Under the pieces are notes generated by a model. It saw only the letters and a program-made list of their open reading frames with translations, did not search any database and was not told the DNA's origin. Below, piece after piece: positions 17,191-27,221 of a stretch of DNA of 64,000 bases; within the stretch, counting starts at the first letter, position 1, and each line of letters begins with the position of its first letter. The DNA lies in contig NZ_BBCD01000014.1 in NCBI RefSeq assembly GCF_001311865.1, forward strand, positions 17,546 through 81,545, written 5' to 3'. The stretch is from Piscibacillus salipiscarius JCM 13188. Its GTDB lineage: Bacteria > Bacillota > Bacilli > Bacillales > Alkalibacillaceae. A program made the translations under genes and the position numbers.

Positions 17191-17349
17191 TTATTTTGAT
17201 TCCCTGAAGCTCTCCCCTCTTAACATGATGAATACTACATCTTTCTCGCTCATTTTCATTGTTTTTTCATTGGCTACGATGTGCTCATCTTCTCCTCCAC
17301 GATCTACAATAGCGACACCTTTTTTAATTTCATTTGTAAATGTTGTCAT
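17191..17349 (-). CDS. Small hypothetical protein (52 aa)
   Basis: ATG 17349 with GAGAGGATATTAGATA upstream. Sequence begins MTTFTNEIKKGVAIVDRGGE, then EDEHIVANEKTMKMSEKDVV, ending in GESFRESK. Charged, soluble, no signal peptide. It is paired with another small ORF 45 bases upstream on the same strand. I know no family. Confidence 0.4.
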   Translation of the reverse strand: MTTFTNEIKKGVAIVDRGGEDEHIVANEKTMKMSEKDVVFIMLRGESFRESK

Positions 17350-17394
17350 TATCTAATATCCTCTCATTTAATAAATTATGATGGTTCAAAATGT

Positions 17395-17520
17395 TCAAAA
17401 GTTCTTTGCCCCATCTTCTTTCGTGTAGTTCACATCATCAGCTAAATTTAAAACAACGTCTAAAACTTCTGCATCTATTTTCGTTTCAAAATATACTTCG
17501 TGTAATTCTTTGATGGTCAT
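17395..17520 (-). CDS. Small hypothetical protein (41 aa)
   Basis: ATG 17520 with a strong GGGAGGG 6 bases upstream. It reads MTIKELHEVYFETKIDAEVL, then DVVLNLADDVNYTKEDGAKNF. Acidic, predicted mostly helical. It precedes the 52-residue gene, probably as a two-gene unit; function unknown. Confidence 0.4.
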   Translation of the reverse strand: MTIKELHEVYFETKIDAEVLDVVLNLADDVNYTKEDGAKNF

Positions 17521-18124
17521 TAAAAACCCTCCCTAAATGATGTTATGGAATCTGCATTACGATGTATCGTCATCTTTCAAGTGCGATGTTATTTTTAACA
17601 TGAAAATTAACGTAAAACTAGATTTTAATTTTTAATATGGTATTCCATTAATAAAAGGCATACAGGAATATCTCTGTAAAAACTTATTACAAGTGTTCTG
17701 AAGGTTAATATCCCAATATATGTAGTCATGCATATAGGAATGTAGCATAGCGTTGCATAGATCGTTTCATATTACATAGTACATTCAAGTGAACATGAGA
17801 TTTAATGTTACATGTGCTATTCAAAACGATATAGTAATCCATATAGGAGGGTGTTATAAGCGTTGTAATAGATGGACAATAGATATGATCTATCTTTTTT
17901 CTTGTCCTAAGTTATGGGAATAGATCGTAAAACTCATATACATGAGTTAAATTAAATGAGTGGTAGGCTTCAGTCTTTTTTCTCCTCCCCTCTTCCGTAT
18001 GTCAGGGTGAAATATTATTTAATTAATGCGGACAAATAGCAGGTTAATCACTTGATTGAATCTAGTATCTAAAAAAGATGTTTATGTTAGGTAGGTGGGT
18101 AGTTCTAAAAAAGTGTGAGAGTTT
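17521..18124. other. Intergenic stretch
   Basis: About 600 bases without a supported gene. It has imperfect dyads such as CTCATATACATGAG (17935-17948) and several TATAAT-like words but no clear RNA or repeat. Confidence 0.4.
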
Positions 18125-18125
18125 A

Positions 18126-18155
18126 AAAAAAGCACTCAATAAAATGAGTGCTTTA
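18126..18155 (-). terminator. Terminator of the 18153-18401 gene
   Basis: AAAGCACTCA and TGAGTGCTTT form a 10-bp stem with loop ATAAAA; the A-run at 18124-18130 reads as U's on the minus transcript. The stop codon overlaps the stem. Confidence 0.8.
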
Positions 18156-18401
18156 AATATCAAATTCATTAATTTTAAAATTGCCTAACTTATCAATCTC
18201 TAATTCATAAGCTCCTTTTGATTTAAGGTATTTTAGAATATTGACTAACATCATGTAGTTAATACCTTTTCTCTCCATTGATAATCTGAATTCTGTAAAG
18301 TCAGGCATCTCTTCTAATGGTTTCTCTTGTTTGTAATAAGGGTCTAATTCATCCATTACTAATGATACATGACTTTGACTTATCATATTTAGATCATCCA
18401 A
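18153..18401 (-). CDS. Hypothetical protein, possibly 5'-truncated
   Basis: Eighty-two residues from a TTG at 18401, but the frame stays open upstream to about 18500 (IYYILNEKAIIDIKIIFGLI, then NGFQEQIESELDDLNM) without a good start, so the N-terminus may be lost or frameshifted. Helical and acidic, ending in ELEIDKLGNFKINEFDI. Unknown family. The 300 bases to its right up to the copA terminator hold nothing else I can support. Confidence 0.4.
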   Translation of the reverse strand: MDDLNMISQSHVSLVMDELDPYYKQEKPLEEMPDFTEFRLSMERKGINYMMLVNILKYLKSKGAYELEIDKLGNFKINEFDI

Positions 18402-18673
18402 TTCACTTTCAATCTGTTCTTGAAAGCCATTTATTAATCCAAATATAATTTTTATATCTATTATGGCCTTTTCATTAAGTATGTAGTAAATTATATAGCG
18501 AAAAAATTAGAAGGCTATTATGAGGGATAAAATAATGTACCCGTCTATTAAAATTTATTAAATAGAATTGTAGTCCCTTCATGGACGTCACGGGGCTACA
18601 TCATATCTAGAAGTTATTTAAAACTGCAATGCATCCTTTTTAAAAAAATAAGTATAGAAAAAAAAAGAAAACC

Positions 18674-18706
18674 TGTTGACTGTTTTCAGAAGGCTTTTGT
18701 CAACAA
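18674..18706 (-). terminator. Terminator of csoR-copA
   Basis: GTTGAC and GTCAAC form a stem with a long loop; the minus transcript then has GGTTTTCTTTTTTTTTC. The copA stop codon at 18700 lies inside the hairpin. Confidence 0.65.
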
Positions 18707-21153
18707 GCTTCATAAAAAATTCTAAAAATTATTAAAACTTTTAGCTTTTTCAATCTAAGTGAGTTAGTTACAACCGATACAGAGCTAAATGCCATCGCTG
18801 CACCTGCGACCCATGGTGCCAGAAGACCTACAGCTGCAATCGGAATCCCACAACTGTTATAGAAAAGAGCCCAAAATAAATTTTGTCTTATATTACGCAT
18901 CGTTTTCTTACTCAATCTAATGGCATGAGAAATATTAGATAAATCACCGCCTACTAAAGTTACATCTGCTGCTTCAATCGCAACATCTGTTCCAGTCCCA
19001 ATAGCCATTCCAATATCAGCTGTTGCTAATGCAGGTGCATCGTTAATTCCGTCACCGACCATCGCTACTTTTTTACCGATATTTTGTAGCTCCTTTACTT
19101 TACCTGCTTTATGCTCTGGTAAAACTTCGGCAAAACGTGATTATTAGGAATGTCTAATTCTTTAGCTACAGCCTTTGCTGTTAACGTATTGTCACCAGTC
19201 ATCATATAGACTTCTATTCCAATGCCTTGCAGATCTTTTATAGCCTGTTTTGAGGTTTGTTTGACAGTATCTGCAATTGCAATTAAAAAACGAACTTCTC
19301 CGTCAATGGCAGCAAGAACAGCTGTTTTTCCTTCTTGCTCAAAGTTCTTCATCTGGTCTTCAGCATCACTTATGTTAATTCCTCTTTCATTCATAAGCTT
19401 ACGAGTACCAACGTAAACATCATAGCCATCAACTTTTGCAAAAACACCGTGTCCAGAGACTGCTTCAAACGAAGCAGGATCTATTACTGTAATTTCTCTT
19501 TCAGTTGCATAAGCGATAACCGCTTCAGCCAAAGGGTGTTCTGAACGTTTTTCAGCTGATGCAACTAATGAAAAGTCTTCCTCTTTGCCTGATAAAGTCA
19601 AAACATCTGTCACACGTGGTTTACCTTCAGTAATGGTTCCTGTTTTATCGAGTAAAACTGCTTCAATTGCTTGAGTGCCTTCTAAATACTCTCCACCTTT
19701 AAATAGGATACCTTGCTCTGCTCCTCGACCTGAACCAACCATGATTGACGTTGGTGTAGCAAGACCTAAAGCGCATGGGCATGCTATGACTAATACTGCA
19801 ATTGATGCTTCAAGCGCTGATGACCATACTCCCGGGTCTACGGTGAAGAACCATACTGCAAATGTTACGATAGCAATGACTACAACTATAGGTACGAAAA
19901 TACCTGAGATTTTGTCGGCCATTCGTTGAATAGGTGCTTTCGACCCTTGTGCGTCTTCAACAATTTTAATAATACCTGCTAATGCGGTGTCTTTTCCGAC
20001 CTTTTTAGCAGTCATCGTGATTGTTCCATTTTTATTAATTGTAGAACCTATGACTGGATCTTTTTCATTTTTATCTACAGGTATCGATTCTCCTGTAATC
20101 ATGGATTCATCGATAGACGTCGTACCTTTAGTAACCTCTCCATCAACAGGAATCTTCTCACCTGGTTTAACAATAATGTAATCCCCGACTTGCACTTGCT
20201 CATTGGTACACGCTCTTCTTTACCATCGCGCAAGATCGTTGCTTCATTTGCTTGAAGTTTTAATAAATTAGAAATAGCTGCAGTTGTTCGTCCTTTGGCT
20301 AATGCTTCAAAATATTTACCTAGAATAATTAATGTGATCAAGACTGCACTCGTTTCAAAATATAGCTTGGCGTGCATAATTGCTTCAGATTGCCATAATA
20401 ATGTTTGAACAACGCTATAAAAAAGGCAGCTGACGTACCAAGTGCGACAAGTACATCCATGTTAGCACTTTTATTGACCAACGCACGATACGCACCTGTA
20501 TAAAACGGCCAACCGATATAAAATTGAACAACAGCCGCAAGGGCGAATTGAGTCCAAGGATATTCTATAAATGCTGGTGCTGATAGGCCGATATCAAAAG
20601 GCATATGCCCTAGCATAGTTAACAATAATGGAAAGGACAAAATTGCTGAAAGAACAAATTTATTCCTCTTATTGCGAATTTCTTTTTCTTTATGTGATTG
20701 ATTTTCATCATTATCTTCTTGTTTTACAAATGCTTCATACCCTAATTTCTTAACTTTTGCTAATAAATCGTCAATAGTTACGACACCAGGTGTATATTCT
20801 ATTGTACCTGATTCTGAAACTAAGTTAATATTCGCTTGAGAAATTCCTTCCATACGTGAAAGACCTTTTTCTATACGGGTTGAGCATGCCGCACAAGTCA
20901 TCCCTCTGATATCCAATTCAACCTTCTCTTCTTGTACTCCATATCCTAACTTTTGAATCCGTTCTACTATATTATTAACAGTCGTTTGCTCTTCATCATA
21001 CGTCACGGAAGCTTTCTCCATAGACAGATTGACATTCGCATCAACACCATCCATTTTATTTAAAACTTTTTCTATTCTTGTTGAACATGCTGAACAAGTC
21101 ATTCCTGTTATGTCCAACTGGGTTTGTTTTCTTTCTTTTTCTTCAATCCCCAT
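18700..21153 (-). CDS. copA: Copper-exporting P1B-type ATPase CopA, frameshifted
   Basis: Pumps Cu(I) out of the cytoplasm. Two N-terminal heavy-metal domains carry MTCSAC and MTCAAC. Transmembrane helix 6 has the Cu-binding CPC in [15 protein letters not shown]. The phosphorylation loop is [11 protein letters not shown], the HP motif SEHPLAEAV and the hinge [12 protein letters not shown]. Start is ATG 21153 because GGAG lies 8 bases upstream; the open frame to 21162 would use GTG. Breaks near 20390, 20200 and 19080. Restored length, about 817 residues, is close to Bacillus CopA (about 800). It follows csoR by 14 bases and is surely in the same operon, repressed by CsoR when copper is low. 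Confidence 0.95.
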
Positions 21154-21167
21154 GTTTTTCACTCCTA

Positions 21168-21495
21168 TTATTTTGAGTATTGGTTAATCACTTTCATTAA
21201 CTCTTCCATATACTCTTCACCATTACCTTGTTTAACTGCATTTGTCACACACATCTTTGCATGTCGCTCTAACATTTGATAGCCAACTTTATCTAGTGCT
21301 GCTTTAACAGCAGAGATTTGGACCAGCACATCAACACAATATCGACCTTCATCTACCATTTTTTGCAGTCCTCTAACCTGACCTTCTATACGTTTTTAGC
21401 CTGTTAGTAACAGCCTCTTTCTCAGAATTTGTTCGTGGAACAACAGGTTCTTCCTGGTTCACAATTTTCATATCTTTTTCTTCATTCATGGTCAT
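21168..21495 (-). CDS. csoR: Copper-sensing repressor CsoR, frameshifted
   Basis: Cu(I)-responsive repressor of about 108 residues. The conserved ligands are Cys in RYCVDVLVQ, then His and Cys in ERHAKMCV (C-x-n-H-x3-C). The N-terminal helix reads NRLKRIEGQVRGLQKMV once a surplus base in the T5 run at 21393-21397 is removed. ATG 21495 opens MTMNEEKDMKI. A 35-residue N-terminal extension rich in Glu and Pro precedes the core, somewhat longer than in B. subtilis. It is the first gene of csoR-copA, with a CsoR-type operator 21 bases upstream. Confidence 0.92.
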
Positions 21496-21515
21496 CCACC
21501 CTCTCACTATATACT

Positions 21516-21533
21516 ATACCCCCCCTTACGTAT
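21516..21533 (-). promoter_or_regulatory. CsoR-type operator of csoR-copA
   Basis: On the minus strand it reads ATACGTAAGGGGGGGTAT; removing one G of the run gives the 17-bp ATAC-N-GGGGTAT form seen before copZ. It overlaps TATAGT, a likely -10, so bound CsoR would block the promoter. Copper would release it. Confidence 0.6.
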
Positions 21534-21631
21534 TTTTTTAACAGAATTATATAAGGGGTAAATCAATTTTCACAAAATAAATTTACTTAAGTAATCAAGG
21601 TTTATAAGAGTTATTTATATTATGTAAAATT

Positions 21632-21659
21632 CCCCATATGTATTTGTTTACATATGGGG
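21632..21659 (-). terminator. Terminator of copZ
   Basis: CCCCATATGTA and TACATATGGGG form a perfect 11-bp stem with loop TTTGTT; the minus transcript follows with AATTTTAC. It separates copZ from csoR-copA. Confidence 0.8.
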
Positions 21660-21668
21660 AGAATATAA

Positions 21669-21878
21669 TTATGCAACCACGTCGTATCCTTCTTCATCAA
21701 TGGCTTGTTTAATTTGGTCTTCAGATGTTTTAGAATCATCAAAAATAACATCAACTTTTCCATTAGCTAAATCAACTTCTACATTAGAAACTCCATCAAG
21801 TGATCCTACTCCTCCCTTGACGGAAGAAACACAGTGACCACAGGACATTCCCTCTACATTTAATGATAATTGTTTCAT
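21669..21878 (-). CDS. copZ: Copper chaperone CopZ
   Basis: Intact 69-residue heavy-metal-associated domain protein. The Cu(I)-binding motif is GMSCGHC (residues 10-16), and the fold pattern with FDDSKTSEDQIKQAIDEEGYDV at the end is typical. It delivers Cu(I) to CopA and possibly to CsoR. It has its own promoter and terminator here rather than being joined to copA as in B. subtilis. RBS is AGAGGGGTGATAAC. A CsoR-type operator lies 43 bases upstream. Confidence 0.95.
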   Translation of the reverse strand: MKQLSLNVEGMSCGHCVSSVKGGVGSLDGVSNVEVDLANGKVDVIFDDSKTSEDQIKQAIDEEGYDVVA

Positions 21879-21920
21879 TTGTTATCACCCCTCTTTTATT
21901 GACTCTAATTTAAAATTAAC

Positions 21921-21937
21921 ATACCCCAATACGGTAT
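21921..21937 (-). promoter_or_regulatory. CsoR-type operator/promoter of copZ
   Basis: ATACCCCAATACGGTAT (plus strand) is a 17-bp pseudo-palindrome. On the minus strand TTGAAT overlaps its start and TAATTT follows 17 bases later, so the operator fills the -35/-10 spacer. It begins directly after the MATE stop codon. Confidence 0.65.
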
Positions 21938-23302
21938 TCAACTTACTTGTTTTAATTTTTCTAATTTTACCCAACGATCATTATAAAAGAGATACATTAA
22001 CCAGACTGCTCTGAATAAGTTATCAATTAAAATTGCTATCCATACACCAGCAATTCCCAAGCCTAACACTACTCCTAGTATATATACCCCTAATGTACGA
22101 ATTAACCATATTCCTACTGTTGTTATATACATAGGTATCTTGGTGTTAGCTCCACCTTGATAGGCACCTGTTAATACTAGTACAATAGCTAAAATAGGTT
22201 GTATAAAAGCATCAATTTTTTAATGCAATAACAATTTGATTAATCACACTGAAATCCTCTGTAAATAGAGTTGCTAGAAATTCTGAACTGAAATATAGAC
22301 CTATACCAACAATACTCATAAACCCTACGGCAATCCAAACACAATCATGGGCATATTTTTTTGCTTGCTTATACTCTTCTGCCCCCATCAACTGCCCAAC
22401 AATTGTTGTTGCTGCTGTCGCAAACCCATAACCTATCATATAAGAAAAAATCTCTATACTTCCTGCAATTTGATGGGCTGCAAATGTTGCAGTACCAAGT
22501 GATACAATCAATCCAAAGTAAAGTACCTGACCGACTCGCATAACTAGTCTTTCACCTGCTGCCGGTGTACCTACACTAAGTAGTTTCTTCATGAAAGACC
22601 AATCAAATGAACCAAAACTCAATTTCTTTTTAACGCTTTCAGTTAATATGTTCTTTAATATAAATCGAAATAACCAAACAATCCCAATGAAACGAACAAT
22701 TACGGTTGCAATTGCTGCACCAGCAATACCTAATCCGGGTATGATCCAGAATCCAAATATGAAAATATAATCTAAAAAAATATGAATTATATTTATCCAT
22801 ATACTTACTTTCATAGGAGTTTTCGTATCACCAGTACCTCGGATAATACTTGCTAGTACAAACGATAGTGCTAATACAACAGATGGAACAGCGATGATTT
22901 GAAAATAAATTGTACCCGCTTGAATAACTTTTTCATTAGCACCCATTAGACGCAGGATTGGTTCTGCAAATAATAATGTTACAAATCCTAAAATAACTCC
23001 CGATATTAAAGCTAAATAAATTGATTGCCACGTCGTAATTTTTAAAAGTCGTTCATTATTTGAGCCTGTAAACCTTGCAATATATATGTTGGCTGCTATT
23101 CCTATTGCCATAAAAACGGCAAAATAAACTTGTAAAATAGCATTGCTAATACCGACAGCAGAAACCTCAATAATTCCAATTTTTGCAATAAAAAAGTGTC
23201 AACAAAACCTATTACTGTTTGAAAGAAATTTTCGATTACAGCTGGTACAGCTAAAAATAAAATCCACTTCTTACCTGTCAGCTTCCTCTGTTCATTGAAC
23301 AT
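21938..23302 (-). CDS. MATE family efflux transporter, frameshifted
   Basis: About 454 residues and twelve hydrophobic helices when frames are joined (breaks near 23105-23180 and 22135-22215). The N-terminus LTGKKWILFLAVPAVIENFF, and the internal repeat with FGFWIIPGLGIAGAAIATVI and AAGERLVMRVGQV, match the MATE/NorM/DinF family. MATE proteins export organic cations or metabolites in exchange for Na+ or H+. It lies 14 bases downstream of the oppF-like gene, at the end of an operon of peptide-type importer genes, so it may export a molecule whose loaded form the ABC importer recovers. That link is inference from gene order. Confidence 0.9.
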
Positions 23303-23315
23303 TATATACCTCCTA

Positions 23316-24354
23316 CTAAGAGACAGGTTTTTTATCGAAAATTTGTTCTTTTGGTAAGCCAGCTGGAACCTTATCTAAACAACTACATGCAACAAAATGA
23401 TTTTCTTCTTTTTGAATGAAATCTGGCGAGTGATGTTCACAATGTTCTTCTTTGAATGGACAACGGTTAACAAATATACATCCTTTTTTCTCCATCGTTG
23501 CATCCACTTCACCATCCAAAATAATGCGCTCTCTATTATCAATAAAATGATTCAAATCTGTTACGACGGAAACGAGAGCCCGTGTATACGGGTGACTTGG
23601 ATAATTTATAACTTCTTGAGTTGTTCCAATTTCTACAATTTCACCTTGATACATAACTGCAATTCTATCGCACATATAGCTTGCAGTTGTTAAATCATGT
23701 GTAATGAACATCATAGTTAAACCCATTTTTCTTTTAGTTTTAATAATAAATTAAGAATACCGGCGCGAACAGACACATCCAACATTGAAGTTGGTTCATC
23801 TGCTGCTATAAAGTCAGGCTCCAATATTATTGATCTAGCAATAGCAATCCTCTGCCGTTGACCACCACTTAACTCATGTGGGTATCGATATATAAATCGT
23901 TCAGCTGGCTTTAAATCAATGGCTTCAATCGATTCTTTAACCATAGCTTTTTTTCTTTATGCGAAAGCCCTTTTAAATGAGCATTAATTGGCTCCATTAA
24001 AATATCAATAATTCTCATACCAGGGTTTAAGGTATCATAAGGATCTTGGAAAATCATTTGCATATTTGAACGAAACTTTGCTGTCTGTTTTTCATTTAAT
24101 TTGCATAAATCAGTACCTTTAAAATATATTTCTCCACTGGTTTCTTTTTGTAGCCGTAATAACATTCGAGCCGTAGTTGTTTTTCCACAACCACTTTCTC
24201 CAATAATTCCTAGCGTCTCTCCTTTTTTAACTTCAAAAGATACATTATTTACCGCATGAACTGGAATGACTTTTCTATTGAAAAGATGCCTACCTACTTT
24301 CTTTGTAAATGTTTTGTTTAATAATTTAACTTCAATTAAGTTTTTATCATTCAT
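23316..24354 (-). CDS. Oligopeptide-type ABC transporter ATPase, OppF-like, frameshifted
   Basis: Second ATPase of the importer, about 346 residues. Walker [10 protein letters not shown], signature [14 protein letters not shown], Walker [14 protein letters not shown] and the H-loop MFITHDL are present in order, with the Opp-type C-terminal Fe-S-like cysteine cluster region [22 protein letters not shown] 24354 overlaps the end of the oppD-like gene by 8 bases, indicating translational coupling. Breaks near 23930 and 23720. It energises import together with the oppD-like protein. Confidence 0.92.
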
Positions 24355-25317
24355 TGTCGTCACCTTCTTCCAAAATACAAGCTACGTGATGACCTTCTTT
24401 TATTTCCAATAATGGTGGTATTTTTCTGCACAACTTTCCATTACAAACTGACACCGATCTCTAAATCGACAGCCTGATGGAGGGTGAACCAAATTGGGAA
24501 CACTTCCAGGTATTGATGTAACTTCCTTATCTGGATTTAATAAATCTGGTGTTGCATTTAATAAACCTTGTGAATATGGATGTCTTGCATCTTCAAGTAT
24601 TTCTTTGGTACTGGCCCATTCTATAATTTTTCCAGCATACATTATTGCAATTCGATCACAAATAGAAGTGACTAAAGGTAGATCATGAGAAATCATAATG
24701 ATTGATAAATCTAGACGTTCTTGTAAGTCTTTCATTAACGCAATGACTTGGGCTTGTGTTAAAACATCTAAACCGGTTGTTGATTCATCTGATATGATTA
24801 ACTTTGGATTACATGATAAGGCCATAGCAATAGCGACACGCTGTTTCATACCACCACTAAACTCATGAGGATAACTTTTCCACCGACCTTTATCAATTCC
24901 AACCAATTCTAATAAATTCTTAGTCCTCTCTAATGCTTCTTTCTTTGTTACATCCTCATGTAATAAGATTGATTCAATAATCTGATCTCCAACTGTGTAA
25001 ACAGGGTTTAATGAATTCATTGCACTTTGTGGTATAACAGCAATATCTTTCCATCGAATCTTTTCCAACTCTTTATCTTTTGCTCGAATTAAATCTATTC
25101 CATCTAATATAACCTCTCCAGAAACAATTTTACCCGGGTATTCAATTAAGCGAAGGATGGATGAGGCAATTGTGGATTTCCCACAGCCAGATTCTCCTAT
25201 TAATCCTAGCATTTCACCCTTCTTAACAGTGAAAGAAACATCTCCAGCAGCTTCAGCAGGACCGTCTGGAGTAGTATAATGTGTTGTTAAGTTCTTTACA
25301 GTTAAAATATCACCCAT
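24347..25317 (-). CDS. Oligopeptide-type ABC transporter ATPase, OppD-like, frameshifted near 3' end
   Basis: About 323 residues. Walker A GESGCGKST, signature FSGGMKQRVAIAMALS, Walker B LIISDESTTGLD (Ser for Pro at the usual DEPT), H-loop IMISHDL, and the C-terminal HPPSGCRFRDRCQF cysteine motif of the OppD/DppD group. Only the last 20 codons are out of frame (near 24430); restored they read IPPLLEIKEGHHVACILEEG. Its ATG overlaps the oppC-like stop (TAATG). DESTTGLD is an unusual but known variant. Confidence 0.92.
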
Positions 25318-26176
25318 TATGCCTTCCCTCCTTTACGTAATCGTGGATCTAAAATTTCTTCCATTGAATAACCTGTAAAGGCAAAACCAATAACAAGTAA
25401 AGTGATTAATAATCCTGGTGGCAATATCCACCATAACCATGCATCAGTTAAGAACGCCCCACGTGCTTGTGCATAATATAAAACCGTTCCCCAACTTTAT
25501 TGAAAGGGTCTCCTAACCCTAAAAAACTTAATGACGCTTCTATCAATATAGCTTGACTAGCCGCAAGTACAAATTGTGATAATGCTATAGGTACTACTCC
25601 AGGCAGAATGTGTTTAGATAGTATTGTTGAAATTTTAGTTCCAATTGATCTAGCAGCTTCAACATAACCTCTTGTTTTTACAGTTAACACTTGTGAACGT
25701 ATAACACGAGCGGGCCCAGCCCAAGTTAATACACTAATTACAAAAATGATATTCCAAAAACTTGGTCCAATGAAAGCTGCTAATAAATCATTAATGGTAA
25801 AAATGGAATAACTAGTACTAAATCTACTACTCTCATTAAAAAAGCATCCACTTTTCCTCCATAGTAACCAGCAATAATACCTATTAAACAACCAATAGCA
25901 ACAGATAGAAATGCTGCAATTATACCTATCAAAATTGAGATTCTTGTACCATATATTAATTCACTCAATATATCCTGACCAACATCATTAGTTCCTAATA
26001 AAAAATCACTACTAGGTGCTAAAAAAGGCGTACCCACTCTAGCTGCTGGATCATAGGGAGAAATTAATGGTGCACACAACGCTATAAATATATAAAAAGT
26101 AATATCGCAACACCTAACATTCCAAGATTATTATTTGTAAATACTTTTAGATAATGTCTCCATTTTGTTTATCCAT
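25317..26176 (-). CDS. Oligopeptide-type ABC transporter permease, OppC-like, frameshifted
   Basis: About 286 residues. After an N-terminal membrane helix (GMLGVAILLFI) come the periplasmic-type segment LISPYDP, LLGTNDVGQDILSELIYGTRISILIG, typical of OppC/DppC, and the EAA loop ARVIRSQVLTVKTRGYVEAARSIGTK with IALSQFVLAASQAILIEASLSFLGLG. The C-terminus GYSMEEILDPRLRKGGKA is also characteristic. Breaks near 26150-26080, 25850 and 25490. Start is ATG 26176, overlapping the oppB-like stop. Confidence 0.9.
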
Positions 26177-27144
26177 TGCCTTTCCCCACTTTCGGATCTA
26201 AGAATGGGTAAATTAAGTCAGCTAAGAGGTTAGCTACTATAACACTCAGCGTAATAATCATAAATGTTGCTTGAATTAATGGATAATCCCTAGCTAAAAC
26301 CGATTCAAACATAAGGCGTCCTACTCCTGGATAAGCAAAGACTGTTTCAATAACAGTTGCACCAGAAAGCATGAATCCAAGACTCAGCATAAAAACTGTA
26401 GCAACAGGTAGTAACGCATTACGCATGGCATGACGGTATTTTATTGTTTTTCCTTTTACCCCTTTAGCCTTTGCCATCTTAATATAATCTTCACCTAACA
26501 CGTTTAACATCGAATAACGCATAGTCATAAAAACATTTGTTACTGAAATCAAAACAAGTGATGTCAATGGCAAAGCTAAATGCTTTAGGATATCGATTAT
26601 ACGGTCCCAACCAGTATAATTTGCCCAACCTGACTCAGCTCCATATACAGGAAACCACCCTAAAGTGGCTGAAAAAATAGATACTAATATCATCCCTATC
26701 CAAAAAGATGGCATAGCACTTAAAACATAAAAAGGTTAACATATTCACATCGGTACGCGTTCCCCTTTTCCACGCTGAAATCGCACCAAACATACCACCT
26801 AAAATAGTAGCAATTATTAAATTTGTACCTGCTAGTAATAAAGTCCAAGGTATTCGTTCCCCTAATAACTCTAATATAGGTCTTTTTTTGTTGGTAAGAG
26901 TATCCGAAATCACCTGTGAACATACTTTGTATATAACGACCAAATTGGACGATCATAGGATCATTTAAACCTGCATCTTCTAAAACTTGTTGTTTTTCTT
27001 CAGTTGTCATAAAGCCTACATCTTCACCAGCTAAGTAAATGAGTGGATCACCTGGCATTAGGCGTGGCAATAAAAATTCAATGTTAAAATAATAAAAATA
27101 ACAATGACATATTGTGACACTTTTTGAACCATATATTTACTCAT
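26169..27144 (-). CDS. Oligopeptide-type ABC transporter permease, OppB-like, frameshifted
   Basis: About 325 residues. It starts at ATG 27144 behind GGAGGTGGCAGGT and reads MSKYMVQKVSQYVIVIFIIL, followed by the OppB hallmark LPRLMPGDP. The EAA loop is YSMLNVLGEDYIKMAKAKGVKG, and TVIETVFAYPGVGRLMFESV and ARDYPLIQATFMII are typical of OppB/DppB. Breaks near 27065, 26930-26880 and 26715. With the oppC-like gene it forms the membrane channel. Confidence 0.9.
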
Positions 27145-27190
27145 ACCTGCCACCTCCAACTTACAAAATTCATAATTAAAATAAAGTGGA

Positions 27191-27208
27191 CCGCAAGAAA
27201 GCTTGCGG
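27191..27208 (-). terminator. Hairpin between SBP and permease genes
   Basis: CCGCAAG-AAAG-CTTGCGG is a perfect 7-bp stem with a 4-base loop and no U-run. In this position, such hairpins usually stabilise the 3' end of the abundant binding-protein mRNA and lower expression of the permease genes. Confidence 0.6.
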
Positions 27209-27221
27209 CACCACCAATTTT

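Noticed and set aside
19222..20181. Plus-strand open frames opposite copA
   Set aside because: They coincide with conserved P-type ATPase motifs on the minus strand and have biased composition without an RBS.
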